Source: Epinephelus fuscoguttatus
Taxonomy: Eukaryota; Chordata; Actinopteri; Perciformes; Serranidae
NCBI RefSeq assembly: GCF_011397635.1
Contig: NC_064758.1
Span: 15,491,013-15,555,012 of the forward strand
Reading direction: 5' to 3'
Length of the DNA: 64,000 nucleotides
Positions 25,201 through 39,400 of this stretch are shown here, piece after piece. Within the stretch, counting starts at the first letter, position 1, and every line of letters starts with the position of its first letter. The position numbers and the translations under genes were made by a program. Below the pieces are notes generated by a model, which saw nothing but the letters and a program-made list of their open reading frames with translations, ran no database searches and was not told the DNA's origin.

Positions 25201-27401
25201 AACAGCAGGAGGAAAAGGAAAAATGCTCAAAATATAGCTGGGCTAACACTGTAGGGCTGTCAAGAGGGCTAGTCACAGGATCTAAAAGAGGCAGATACCA
25301 GAGGAGGTTTGAGCTGTGAAATTTAAGGATTCTGTCATTTGCCAGTTTTCTTGAGTGTATTAAATTAACTCTGTGTCTGTTGTGCAACTTCTTTGTGTTT
25401 GAGGAGGGCTCCTACCACCAAACCAAAGGTACAATTCTGTTATTAGCAGCTTAATAAACAGATTGCTGGGGTAAATCTGTAGACATGCCTAAGTTTTCGC
25501 TCATATGTTAAAGGGAAGATTTGATTCTAAGCTCTCCCTTCTTCATCACCACCATCACTGTCACATGCTAATGCTGATATATGCAGTGTATCCATTTCTA
25601 TTTACTGCCCGAAGGGAGTGTTTTTCTTTCTGCTCTCAAACACACACACAGATGAAACTGTTTGTCTGCCTGAGGTGCTTTGTGTGTCCTGAGGAGGAGG
25701 ACAGCTATCTCTAATGGGTCAGCCCCACAAAGGTTACTGCAGGAACCAAGTCGCTGCCCTGAGCCTTCTGTACTTTTAATTAAATGATATGTTGCTACCA
25801 GGCGTCACAACAGATTGTCAAGCCATTCATTACTGAAACTGAGTTTCAGTGTAAACCTGGTGTCTCTTACATGTTACTCATCAGGCAAACTGTGAAATAA
25901 AGCTCAGCCCTCCTGTCACGTCTCAATCCAGACGGGAAATGTTTCCCAGGCAAACATGGGAGGCAGCCAACACAAAGGGGACAGGCACTGAGCAAGCATG
26001 CTCAAACACGCAAACACAGGCCACCCAATGCCACCTGTGTGGCTTTGGCTTTAGAAGGCGGAGAAACTCAGAGGACAAACCTAACAATTTGCTCTCGCCG
26101 ATAAAGGATGTGCGGAGTCAAGAGGAGAGCCAAGTGAAGGGGGATGGGTGGAGGACTGGTCGTAAAACTGGAGAGGGGTGGACAGGACGGCTTGGTCAAC
26201 AGTTGGACAGTTTGCACGTAGATATTAGGTCACTGCTGGGAACCAGAGCAGTGCAGGGGACGTTAAGGGGATGCCAATGGTGACAACATTGACTCTGCTG
26301 ACTAGAGCTTACTGACAGCCTGTTTGGGCAAACTGAATGGCCACAGACAGCCAGGGAGGGATTGCTCCCCTGTCAGTTAGTCACACTGTAATTACTCAGT
26401 CAAATGTAACAGAAAATCAGCTTGATGGATGTCTGCTTTTGATGAGGAATAATGCAGGCATTATATTGTACCTATCTCTATACAGTACATGTGCCTGTCA
26501 TGTTTTAGAGGAAATGTCACAATTGCTGTTTCCAGATTGGAAAGAGGCAAACTTGACGCTGCCAAAAAACAGCAGTTGTTAACAACTCAAGTAAAGAAAT
26601 CTGTGACTGCCAACCTACAGTGGTATTTTTTTGTCTGCTGCTAATATTCAGCACATTTTAAATTTATTTGTGAGACTTTAAAGCAATTAAATTCCCTTAA
26701 AATGTTCCAGTGTCACAAAAGTGTCAGTGCACAGAAATCTAGGGCCACCACTGGAATAATCATCTCATTATCTTGAAAAAATAATAGGAACTTGAGCTTT
26801 CAACTTCCATACTCTGAGACTTTAGGGATTAGATTATAAGAGACTTCAAATAATTCAAATTAATTAAGAAAAGAAGAACGTACAGATGCATTTCAAATGA
26901 TCTAGGTCCTTTACCGTCATGACATTGTCCAGGGTAAAGCCAGAGTTCTCTGTACCCAGTTCAGCGAGTAGCTTCTCAAGCAGCTCGGCCCGACTCTGAG
27001 CCAGACGAGAGGGGAAGTTGGATTTGAAGGGCTTCACCAGCTCACCAGGGATTACCTGCAGGGCGCGCACGTCCTTCAAAACAGCAATTTCCTAAAAGAA
27101 GGACACGAGAAAGAGACAAAGACTTTGAACTTTACGGTGTAAAAGTCATGCAATGTCAATGCAGACTTACAGTATGCACCTTTAAATTAAGTCATGTGTG
27201 GGCTGTAAGCCAACGACAAAACATATGTGATGCTACGCTTGGTGATTTGTCATTCAACACAAGCATCTGTTAGAGAGACAAGTCATGACAGAGAATACAA
27301 GCGTACAATTAAAGTAGGACGGAAGATAGTTCTTGGAAAAACTTCTCTCAGTTGTTTGCTTTTTCAGCCTCATCAGGTGAGTGGAATGTTGGAGATAAGG
27401 G

Positions 27402-27445
<44 letters not shown>

Positions 27446-30400
27446 TATAATTTGTCCTCAACATACAAAGAGGGATTCAGTCATTGCCCTACTAACAGAG
27501 CTCTAAACAGATCCAGAAGGGCTGGGCAATGATTTCAGAGGGCTGAGACTCATCGTAATGGCCTTACAGCTGTGTCCTAATTTGAACTCATTGAAACAGA
27601 AGCCACACACACACACACACACACACTCACTCACTCACACACACACAGATGAGTAACACGGCAACAACTTTCAGTTAGCAAATGCTCATTACATGTTCAC
27701 ACCAACCTCCATTACAGGCCACAAATACGAAACACCACCTCTTCTGTATGGAACACGCACTGGCGGCTCTGTTCCACTGACAGGCTACAAGGAGCCAGTC
27801 TCGGCAGTTAAGGTGACTACAACATGGGGCTTGTCTGAAGGCTGGGGCTGAGCATGACAACACCTCTGACACCCTCTAACTCACCTTGTGTATGAAGCTG
27901 AGGTACAGCACACTGAGTCAGTCTCTGAGGTCAATGTCATGTTGGGAAAGCTAACGTAAGACGTTACCAGCTCCTATAAATACATACACTAGGATCTGCA
28001 CAATATTTGATTAGGATAAATAAAATACAGTGTGCAGATGCTAATGTGCAGAAGTTTGTTTTTGTGTTTGCATGTAACAGTCCTCCCAGCACCCAAAAAG
28101 CCTTTCAGCCTGGTGGGTGGCAGACACTTAAGCTCTTAAAGAAAATATTAAGAATAAAAACAACAACAACAACAACAACAACACATAAAACTGGCTAAAC
28201 CTAAGAACTTAGAGCCAGGACACTCACCATCAAAACAGCAATGCTTCCATTACGGCTACAAAATGAATCAGCAGGTTGCATAAACACACACACAACCTCA
28301 TTCATTGTACATACAGACAGTTAAATAAACCGGTTAAAAAAAGCTGTTAAAATAATGGCATGCACTGTTCTTTCTACCCACAGTGTATTGTGGGAATATA
28401 CCAACATAACAGGATAATTACAGGATCTTATAGTGACACTACAAAGTTCCAATTCAGTGAGGACTGTAACTATATGAAAACAACACGAAATGCTGCTTTT
28501 AACCAAATTGCATCCTTGGCTATGATGACTTTACATTTTGCTGTTGGAAGGAAATTGTCTTTCTTTGTAACAGTGCTAGTTTCATAATCTTATAACAGAA
28601 TGACATTAGGTCAGGGAAACATATATTTATTTTCATAAATATCTGTCCTGTTTTTACACACCCACTCAAATAAGCTCAGTACTCCTGGAGAGACGCACAA
28701 GTCTCTCTTTGACTGTTTACAATTTACAAGCACTCTGAACCGTTGCTTGGGCAGTGCATCTTTCCTGGCAAATTAATCTATAGTTTCGGAAAGATTAAGT
28801 TTCCAAAGTTTACCTTTGTTTCTCCGGTTTGCTTACTGTGTGGCGTGTAAATAAAGCGCCTTTGCAATGCCTACTAGCTTTCAGCTAATTTAGCTTATCG
28901 GCTATCGGAAAACTAGCTAAACTGTTCTGTTGGTGTTAGCCTAGCTTCCCACAGGGCGCTAGTTTTTCCACCAAATTACGCTAACGGGAAATACCGCATG
29001 ATGAGTACCGTTCCTAAGAAGGCTAAGAAGAAGTCAGCTCATTGGCCTTGCCCCCAAGGATGCGGCTTCGTCTTACACCGTAAGGACTTACACGATGCTT
29101 GCCCTGTCTGTCTTGGTGTTGTCCACGCGCGCACCGCGTTGGCCGAGCTGGAGAAGTGCGATTGCTGTCGCCTTCTCCCGCGAACAACACTCGAGAAGTG
29201 GGAGGCTTTCGTGCTTAAGGTCCTCGGCTCCGCGGCTGCTAGCAAGCAGGACCCTCTGCTCTCTGAGATGGCTGATGTGGCTTCGTCTGCCTCTGAGCCT
29301 GAGGAGCTCCCAGGTGAACCCCCCTCAAGTGAGTGGGACAGCCTGGCTTTCTCCGGCGAGCCCATGGAGGGCGAACCGGTGTATTCATCCTGAGTTGCTG
29401 GAGAGCTTCAGCTCGACATGTCTGCTTCTTATTCAAAGGACGATGTACTGGACCTCGGTCTCGATGCCCAGGCATTTTCCGACGACGAACAAGACGCCTT
29501 CTCCTCAGCCCAAAGCATCGCTTCGGCTGCGTCAACTGGCCCTGAGGATACGTCTTTTTTCGCGCTGTGCTGCTGTGATGCAGCTAAGCTGGAGGTGGAA
29601 TGGCCGTCCCCCCCTCCAAGCCAGAAACCGTCCTCTTTTGCCGGATTTTATCTCCCGCGGGAATCCACGACGGTTAAAAATTGTCTGCCTGTCTTATTTA
29701 GCCCCATCACGCAACCTCGGCTCAACCGGCCCAACCCTGCCGTCTAAACACTGCAGATTCTCCACCGGTCAGCTGGACAAAATTTACCGGGCGCAAGCCG
29801 GCGCCGCGTGTGTCCTCAATCCCCTGTCCATGCTCCTGACTTACCAGGCTATCCAGCTTATGGAGCTTGACAGCCGGCTGCCTCCCAACAGCCCGCTGAC
29901 ACCCGCCATAAGGGAGCTAAGAATTACGACAGACTACATCCTTCGCTCGGCTCGCTTTGCGGCTCTCTACCTCGGCAGGGGCATGGCCTCCACGGTGGTG
30001 GCACACCGTCATTTGTGGCACACTCTCTCCGATATTCCGGACAGGGATAGGGTCGCATATCTGGACGAGCCAGTATTACCGGCGGGATTATTTGGCTCCT
30101 CACTCGACGCCATCCAGGCCAAGTTCGAGCTCAGGCAGAAGCAGACAGAGGCTCTACGGAATCTTATCCCCAGACGTGGTGCCAGACCCAGGCAACCAGC
30201 TGTGGCTTGCAAGCCCATGGGCCCCCCTCCTCCCCCCAAGAGGAGAGACTCCTCGGCCTCTTCCGGCCCCCGCCCAGCTAAACAGACATCGGACCAGACC
30301 CCTCGTCCCTCAGCCTGGAGTAAGGCTCCACCACCAGGCCTGAAGGGCTCAGCGCCCTGGAGGAAGATTAATCCCCCATCCTAGCCTCAGGGAGGTGGAT

Positions 30401-33400
30401 GGAGGGCTACATGCCGCAGGGAGAGGCTGTTTCCCTCCTGATTTCGCCGCTAAAAAGGCCGCGGTTGTCTTGTGCTCAGTCTCCCAGCCTCAAAAGACGC
30501 TGTACTGTTGCCACTCAGTCTCCCAAGCACTTAACCCCCTCATGTTCAGACTCACTGCCTCTGCCCCCACTTATGACCACTATGTGTGCTCAAAATGTTC
30601 AGTTAAACACTGTATGTTCCCCAACTGTTCATGTTCTCAATGCCCCAATAAAGGTGCACATTGTTCATGGTACAAGTGTTGTAAATGTTCATTGTACAGA
30701 ATCAACAATAAAACACACACCACAAACAATAAATCAAAATATAATAAACCAGAGGAGTCTGGTAGTGTCACCCCACCCCAGCCTGCTAGAGGGCGTAACG
30801 GGCTTCCAGGGCCGACTGGCAGGGCATCTCCCTCAGTGGCGCGCATGCGCAGCCTCCCTGTGGGTACAACAAACCGTTGCCAATGGTTACCGGCTACAGT
30901 TCCGGGTCAGACCACCGCGGTTCCACACAATCGTAAACACGGTGGTGAATGGCAACGCGGCTGTGGCCCTGAGAGAGGAAGTGAAATCCCTTTTGGACAA
31001 GAAAGCGATACGAGAGGTTCCCCCTTCAGAGGTGAACAGAGGTTGGTACAACCGCTATTTCATTGTTCCGAAGAAAGGGGGAGCTCTTCGTCCAATTTTG
31101 GATTTGAGGGTGTTAAACACGTACCTGCAGAAAAACAGGTTCAAGATGTTAACACTAAAGCAGTTGCTAGCTGCTATCAATCCGGGGGACTTTTGTGCGT
31201 CAATAGACTTGAACGACGCTTATTATCAAGTAGCTATACATCCAGACCACAGACAATTTCTGAGGTTTGCTTTCGAGGGGACGGCCTACGAATACCTCGT
31301 ACTGCCGTTCGGTCTTTCCCTGGCCCCTCGGACATTCACGAAATGTGTCGAGGCCGCTCTAGCCCCGCTGCGAGTGAAGGGCGTCCACATATTGACATAT
31401 CTGGACGACTGGGCTCTGATCGCAAGCTCCAGAGAGTGTTTAGGGAGGCAGTTAACAATGACTCTTTCCCACAACCGTGCACTGGGTTTCTCAGTAAACC
31501 TTCAGAAGAGCTCACTGACACCCAGCCAGCAGTTTTCCTTCCTCGGGCTGGAAATATGCACCGCCTCCGGCAGACTGTGCCTCTCGGAACACAGAGTGGC
31601 CGCGTTTCAGCACTGTCTGGCTCAATTTCAGTTGGAACGCAAACTGCGCTACCACACAGTCCTACAACCAGTGGGCATGATGGCCTCTATGATAGCAGTG
31701 GTACCACTGGGACTGCTGAAAATGAGGGGTTTTCAGCGCTGGTCTCATGCTCTTCGTCTGCATCCTCAGCGTCACCTTCAAAGGAAAGTGTCTGTAACTC
31801 CCACCTGCATGACCGCGCTCCTCCCATGGAGGGAATCTGGTCTGCTGCGTGTGGGCTCGCCTATCGGTAGGGTGACTTGCATCCACGAGTGGTGGGTCAG
31901 ATTTGGGAGTATTTTGGGAGAGCGGAGGTGGACCTGTTTGCCTCCAAAGAGAATGCTCACTGCCCTCTGTTTTTCTCTCTGAGAGATCAAGACGCGCCTC
32001 TGGGAGTGGATGCGCTGGCTCACCCATGGCCCAACACCCTCCTGTATGCATTTCCCCCCGCGGAAATGATACTGCCGGTGTTGGAGAGAGTATGGCGCCA
32101 GAGCCTAACTTTGATTTTGGTGGCTCTACAGTGGCCGACGAAGTCGTGGTACGCGGAGGTTATCAGTCTGCTGGCGGAGAGACCCTGGCGGCTCCCCTTG
32201 TGCAGGGACCTCCTTTCCCAGGAGGGAGGAGAGGTGTTACAGCTGCGCCCAGAGCTGTGGCGGCTGCATGCTTACCTGTTGAGAGGTCCAACCTGATGGC
32301 TCTGGGTCTGCCCCCCGGTGTGGTGGAGACGATCCAGAGTGCCCGGGCACCATCAGCCAGAGGTTTGTACGCCTATAAGTGGCGTGCATTTGAGGTATGG
32401 TGCCAAGAACGTAACATGGTCGCCTTCCAGTGCTCTATGGTGGATGTATTGACGTTTCTACAGGAACTGTCAAATAAAGGGCTGTCCTTCTCCACTATTA
32501 AAGTTTATTTGGCCGCTATTTCAGCTTGTCATATTGGTTTTGATGCAGGGGCTCATCGCCTTGCCATGCATTTTCTGAAGGGTTTGCGCCGGCTTAAGCC
32601 TGTGGTTAAGCCTGGTGTTCCTTCATGGGATCTGATTTTGGATATATCTTTCAGGGGGGTGCCTGTAAGTGATATTTGTGCTGTTGCCAGTTGGGCATCG
32701 CCACACACTTTTGCTCGGTTCTATCGTCTGGATGTGACAGCCCCTTCGGTGGCTCATTCTGTCCTCTCAGCCAGCTGTGCGCCCTAGTGCGCTGGGGGAG
32801 GTTTTATGGTTCTGATAGCTGCTTGCGGGGCGCGATTATAGGTCCCATATACAACTGTGTGTTGTACCGTATGAATCGACTGAAAGGGAACGTAATGTTA
32901 TGACTATAACTACTGTTCTCTGAAGGAGAGGAACGAGGTACAACACTACGTTTGCCCCGCGGCGCAGCCGGGCTCGGTGAAATGCAGCTGTCGAACTGGG
33001 GATGGAGCGGATGACCGGCCTCTTATGCACTGTGTAAATACTTTACTGTATGTACTCATGTTTGTGGTAATTATTTGGTTTTAATCAGTATAAAGTTGTA
33101 TTTGATTCTGAATGTTGTTTGGGTTTGTTGTCATGCTGGTAACTGTTCCACGCTTGAATGTCTTGCGTTGGCCCGCCTCATGGGATAGGGAGGTTACTTA
33201 AGTTCTTTTGTATTTGTTTCAAGATTACAGGAGTCCCACCCTGTTAGTGTGTGTTGAAACTGAACTTCAAGAAATTGAGCGTTGAGTTTCCAAGAATTTC
33301 AGGCAAAGCTTTTCACAGAGCTTTTACACAAGGGAAGATGGTTGTGGCAGATTGCAAAGTGATCTCATGAGTCAAAGCAAAGCTGCTGTGGAGGCAGAGG

Positions 33401-36400
33401 GCAGTGTGACAAGAGGCAGTGAGAGTTAATGGGATTCTACTGGTGCAGCAGGTGCCAAATAAAAATGCCAGTCCAGTGTGTGATAATACCTGTATGAAGG
33501 CAGTGGCCGTGCCCCGGAGGCGGCTGGCTGAGTCTCCGGTCCTGGCCAGTAGGTTAGGCCAAGTCTGATCTATGCAGTGGGTCACCTCGGTCCGGCCCAG
33601 CCCCAGACCTGGGATCAGCTGACTCAGCAGTAGCCGCAGCAACTTCAAGGAGGCGTGGAAAACCTAAAGAGAGAGCCAGTGGATGTTTCACTCCAAACTT
33701 AGTGGACTTTCCAAGAAAAATTAGCAGCAGGGTGATATCAATTAGCAGAGAGGCTCGACTTGGCAATGTTTGGTTTTGGTTGATTAGTGTATGCAGATGA
33801 AAAATGACAATCAGTTGAAAGATGGCGACTAACCTCTTCTTCATAGGTCAACTGGATTACAAGCACATTGTCAATATTTGTGGAATTGTAATGTTTACAG
33901 GGTAGATTTAGACTGGAAAGACATATAACAAAAACCCTGGGCTACATTCAGACTCTTACAGCACTGAGCTGCCAGAGAAAGGTGTATTTAACATAAACTG
34001 AACTGAGGAACATTTGCAGAGCAGCAACTTAACCAGCTGACTTCTTACTGGAGCATTCTGTGTATCATTGCCTCTAGGAAAATAAATCACTACAAGTATT
34101 GCAGCACTACTCTTTTCATTACCATACAAGCTATAGACGACTTCCAGAAAGGGGTTACAAGGCCATCCTTGTCAAAACTGTTTATTTAAGGAAGCTGGCT
34201 CTGGGAGAGAGAACTAGGTTTGCACATGGGACAAGGGGAACATTGTTAAGAGCGTGCATGTACAAGTGTGTGCTCATGATTTCACTACATGGACGTTAGT
34301 AACAGGAATCCAGAGAACATGATTTATAAAAGGCTTAGACAGTGACAAAGTAAATATATCCATAACACCTTAACAGGGCTGCTTTACTGGCAGCAGTTTC
34401 TGTTAAATTAATAAGGGCATTCACAGCATCCACACTAGGACAATTTCCTGTTGAGGACATGACTCACAGATGACACTTTGTCCAGGAGGGCCCTCTTGAC
34501 CAGGAAGACTGCAGCTCTTATCATGTTTCTCAGCTCCTCCTTCGGGGTGGTGGGGGACAGCTCCATAAGCTTCTTGTGCACAGCCAGGAGAGCATCCTCT
34601 CTGTAGGACCAGGTTTTGGAATACGCCCCAGCCACCTAGAGGAGAGCAGAAAAGATTAGCAAAGGGGCAGGAAATATATTAACATTAGTAAACATTCTTA
34701 TTTATATATTCCAGCAGATGCAGATAGAGATTCACACATACTGTATGCTGTGTTCTATATAAAGATCGTACATTACAAACACATACATTTCCCAATAAAT
34801 GTATACGATGTCTTAAAGCTACGCTAATCAATATTTTCTATATGATCAACAAATCAAATGACTATATGGTATGTGATATATGTTGGCACCTGACCAGTTC
34901 CCATCAGCTTGAAGGAGTATTTAGCTAATTATTAGCTGATTGCTTTGGTTTGCCAGTCCACAAATTCCACTCTCAGCAACTCAGTTTCCCACAGCTGGAG
35001 GGAAATCTTTTCAGCAAGACACCTCTGATAAAACCAACTGTACAGTATCTGTCCAGCACCACAGGGGAGAACAGACGAAGTTAGAAACTAGCTGAAAACA
35101 AAGCTGAGCATCTTGCAGCTATAGAGCTGAATCATTTTCTCAGGAGCTTATGGAAACCAGAAAAGAACTAAAAGGAGAGTGAATATTAGATTCTTTGGTA
35201 CAGGTTATAGTGTATTGCAAACTTTCTTCTCTCTGGTGGATAAACTACAGGATATTGACACTTTTTTTTTAAAGTTACCTCATACATTGGTATTTCTGAA
35301 CTGCTGAATCGTGTTACTTATCATTTAAACTAATACAAATATATCTGGGACTAGCTAAAATAGGGCAATACTATCCGACTATAGTGCAAAGTACAAAAAA
35401 TCCTGAAGTGATACCCAGAGGTAATTTTCAGAGGACATATGTAAGAATAAAAACCTGAGAGAAAGTGAAACCCCTAGTTAGATTATGCCGGATTTTACCT
35501 CTGTTGGTGCACACTCCTGTGAACTTGATCGTTTGGTGTAAGGTGGTAATAATAGTAATAATAATAGTTCGAGCTGTCAAATGTTTAATATTACTGTACG
35601 TTTTTAGTCGTGGCTCATGCATATACTGGAGTTAAATGGCATGGACACTGTCAACAACCAATAGCTGCACTCTCACTAGCACCAAAAGCAGCAAACCGGG
35701 TAGACAGTAAACATGAAGGGGACCCCAGCGAGGCCTAAGAACATGAACAAGCTTTGGTTTTATCATAATGTGGAAAACAAGGACAGACTGGTGGAGTTGA
35801 GGAGTGTTAAACATGATATGAGAGAATGTCAGACTACAGTATTTTAACAGTATTTTCAAAGTCATTTTAAAGTCTTCTAATATATGGTCTAAGTTTTTCC
35901 ACCTTTTTTTCTTACCAGACTTTCTCCATACACCTCTATTGGAAGGCCAGCCTCTCTCTGGGCCTTCTCTGTCAGAAGCTCTGGCTCTCCGCTTATCTCA
36001 GGGCTGCGTGGGGTCCTCTGGGCGTCAGATTGGGGGGAGTGCTGCTCTGCAGGGCTTGGGGTGGCCTCCAAAGGCCGCTCTTTCCTCTGAAGGGCTGGTA
36101 GCGGCCTCTCATCATAAGGCACACTGGTAACCTGTCCGCACAAGACAACAACATTGCTATTCAAAGCTAGGAGTACAATATTTAAGAACAGTGGCTAGTT
36201 GAATTTACAGTAACTGTACATATATATTTCTCAGCAGACAAAATAACACTCCTCAGTTCAAAGCTTTAAAGAAAACTGATCTACACTTTCATGTCTGACA
36301 AGGATGTCCATCCTTTTGAAATATTGATCATCTCTACCCATGTTCTTTTCACTAACTCTCACTAGCATTTGATCACTGAGTAGGTCCATCATTCAACATT

Positions 36401-39400
36401 ATGCTGACAATGAATGTTTAACCCCATCTATACAAACCCAGTCTCCAACCAGTCCGCGCTGTCTCCTGTGCAACAGGGCCAACTGGCACCCTGCTGCCTC
36501 GCACAAGGCTCAAAGCCCTACCCTGAGGCCAGGTTGGCAGCCGCTGGAGTCAGTCAGCTGTTGCACGCTTTTAATTAAATAGTGAAACCCAAACCTGCAG
36601 TAGGGGCTGTCTCAGTAGGTGGTGAGTAAAGCATAAAAGCCCCAACTGGTCATAATCTCCCTGTGTGCTCTATGTTCCAACACTACAGAGGCTTAAGGCA
36701 GGAGACGTGTTCCCAAGGTGCTAGATTATTTTTACAACAATAAAGAAATTCATGCAAGCAGAACAAGCTCCAGCTGTCTTCAGCTACATCATTAGTATAT
36801 TAGAGTATCGGACAAGTTGTTTCTGTTTGTAAGTGTGTGCCGCTGTTGGACATAAAGATGTGATGTGTTGCATCATCAGCGCATTTGGTGAAGTGTCACT
36901 TACATCTATCTTTGGTACTGCAGCAGGGGCGCACGGTGTGTCAGGTAAGCTGCTTAGTTTGGGCACCACAGTTTCTGCATCTGGCTGTTGGTTCTGAGGA
37001 GCGTTAGTTTTTTTCCCCTTCCTGGATGTGTCTGTGGACACAAGGGGCTTGGTGGGGGCTGAACGGTGACCTGGAGAAGGCAGAAGGGAGGGAGGATCCT
37101 GGGCTGGGGATGAATCTGCAGCTCGTGTGATCTGGTGACATGGTGGGAGGACAGAGCAGAAATCATTTTAGGTAGAATAAATAATGTTTTTTCCCCATAT
37201 CCCATAATTTCTCATTTTGTTTAACACCAACACATCTTTAAACAGTCTGCCTGCTATTACTACACAGGTGAAGCACTGCCATCAGTGGTTGGTGACTGGC
37301 TGACCGTTGCCATGTCCAGCAGGTTGTGGACCTCCAGCTGCTGGTAGACGCTCTTCCTGTACTCCTCCATCAGCTCCTTCTTCTTCTTGGCCAGGTCATA
37401 ATCTTCCTTTTCAATCGCACATCGCTTCTCCACGTCATATCGAGCCAAACGCTCCCCCACCTGAAAGAGCCCGGGACAAGCAGAGGTAAAGTAAGCCCTA
37501 CAGTAAACATGGAAGCTGTTGAATAAGTCCGCTCATGGTCTCATAATGTCTTGGATTTATATCAGTGTGTGCCTCAACTGACTAAACCTTGATTTAATAT
37601 TTACTACCTTTACCTAGCACTACTGACAGTTTCAAGGATTATTTTTCATCTTGTGTACTTATTTTGTAGGTGAAGGTAGAGGTCCTGCTGAAATAGCTAC
37701 TGCACTTAGAAACATAAATCATTATTTTTCAAATTTGGAAAGGTTTTGGTTCTGGTCTTAAACATGTATTTCATCTTCTCTGGTGTTCTTGGTGTGGTAT
37801 TTTCCTAAAGGAGTACTCCAGTTTATTACAACTTTGATCTTATTTTCATACTTAATGATAATATTCTGACCAGGTTAATTGCTGAGCTCTGGGAAAGTCG
37901 TGACATGACTAAAAACAGGTTCAACGGGGCAAGAAACATGAGCAGTCACGTGACTACACAGGTTGTGAAGAAATCCCCAAATTAGTCAAACTTATCAGGA
38001 AGAGAAAACAAAGCTGAACTGTAAAACTATTACCCAAATTGGTAGCTGTAAACACACATCTCTGTTTACTGGCCAACATTCTGGTACAACTTCAACCTAC
38101 TATTGTAAACAGCTTGTTTACAACCTGTCAGACTGTAAAAATGCTTGTATGCTTGGAACAACTAAACATGGATACATGAACAAAACAATGGAGAAGAGCA
38201 GTTACAAAACAGCAGTTAAAGCAGTTCTTTTAAGCATCTTTCATAACTTTTTTTATGGAGAAATAGTTTTTTGCCAGGTGGGAAAAGTCATTCCATAATT
38301 TGTCCCTCCCAAATCTTATTGAAAAAGGAAGAAGACCATAAGATTGACTAGTTGGTAAGACGGCAACTGTGAACTGGCTTTAAAGCAAATCGTGAATGCT
38401 CAGGAATATTCTCTTCACCTGACTGTATCTCATAATAGAGAACACACATTTGAGAAATACTTAGGTCATAAATAGTAAGAATCTAGAGTGTCTAAAATAG
38501 AGGAGCAGATGACAGGTAAGACTCTAACAAAACATTTCAGGAGAACTAAAATTTTGTGGGGAGTTGTACTGACGTCATCAGTACAACTCCCCACAAAATT
38601 ATCATAACCAACAGCAAAAAATGGCCAAAGCTACTCAAACAGGATCCAAATTCTAATTACCCATAATTATTCTTTAAACCTAACTGGAACCGGTTTGGGA
38701 ATGGGCTTAGACTAGACATGGGCAGTTCTGCCCTGCACAATAACACAGCCCTGGTGCTGCATAACACTAAATGTGCCACATAGTGAATCATTAAGATTTA
38801 TAGGCTGAAAATTTGACAACAGCTTCCAGTAAGTCAGGAAATTCCATAAAGCTGTATTAAGTTGCCAAACAGGATACCAAGCCACATGGTCATCGACACT
38901 CAGTGAGTCTTGCTCTTTTTTGAACAAGTGGTGCAATAAACATGGCAATTGTTCCTCCAATTTATGCCTAAGATCTCCAGCAAGTAGTTCTTTCTACTCA
39001 ATGAGCATCTCTGCTTCCTCCAATCTAAGTAGAGTTGCTCAAACAAAGCTAAAGAAATACACCAGGTCAATCCTCTGTCTTTTGTGCTGTCTTCTTTCTG
39101 TCTAGTGTTTTCAGATATCATATCATGTAATGCCAAAATAACCTATCCTCTGACATCCTGAGGGTGAGATGACAAGGGATTTTCAGCATGATTACCTTGG
39201 CAACTGCTTTGTCTGCAATGTTAGTATGCCATCCTAACAAGGTGCGAGTGTAGGTGTGTTTGTGTGTTATCTGGTTACTGAAAGGCTTGTGGCTAGGAGT
39301 GGGAGAGACACTACCCAAGGACCATCACTGCAGCTGTTGAGCTTATTAAGAATTCATGGTCAGCATGGTAACGCTGTATACAAAGGAGGTCAGTGACAGG

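Larger units (their letters stand above)
28830..33060 (+). mobile_element. DIRS-type tyrosine-recombinase retrotransposon, decayed and internally deleted
   Basis: A retrotransposon inserted in CEP104 intron 12 in antisense orientation to the gene. In order it contains a gag-like region, reverse transcriptase, a post-RT segment and a tyrosine recombinase in place of a DDE integrase, which is the DIRS arrangement. The gag frame has an in-frame stop and a frame change. The RNase H core is missing, and the recombinase lacks most of its catalytic core. Near 32,880-32,970 a short inverted motif (gttgtacc / ggtacaac) and 'ctctgaaggagaggaacgagg' mark the non-coding 3' end typical of fish DIRS copies as I remember them. 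Exact outer ends are not determined; coordinates are approximate. Confidence 0.85.
22727..36131 (-). other. cep104: CEP104 exons 10-14: linker and TOG domain
   Basis: Exon 10 (35916-36131) has the SVPYDERPLPAL motif. Exons 11-14 encode the TOG array region: KTWSYREDALLA, TRTGDSASRLR, FTLDNVMT and AVRELAVRVILSMY, ending GFAKIDGK. Exon 14 must end at 22727 with the donor CAG|GCAAGA, because reading on to the next GT would put a stop codon in the following exon. Confidence 0.88.

Noticed and set aside
25939-26283. 114-aa plus-strand ORF in a CEP104 intron
   Set aside because: No recognisable domain, no splice partners and opposite strand to the host gene.
30395-31870. 491-aa ORF overlapping the reverse transcriptase in another frame
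   Set aside because: The RT motifs, including YLDD, are all in the neighbouring frame. This frame reads Ser/Cys-rich noise.
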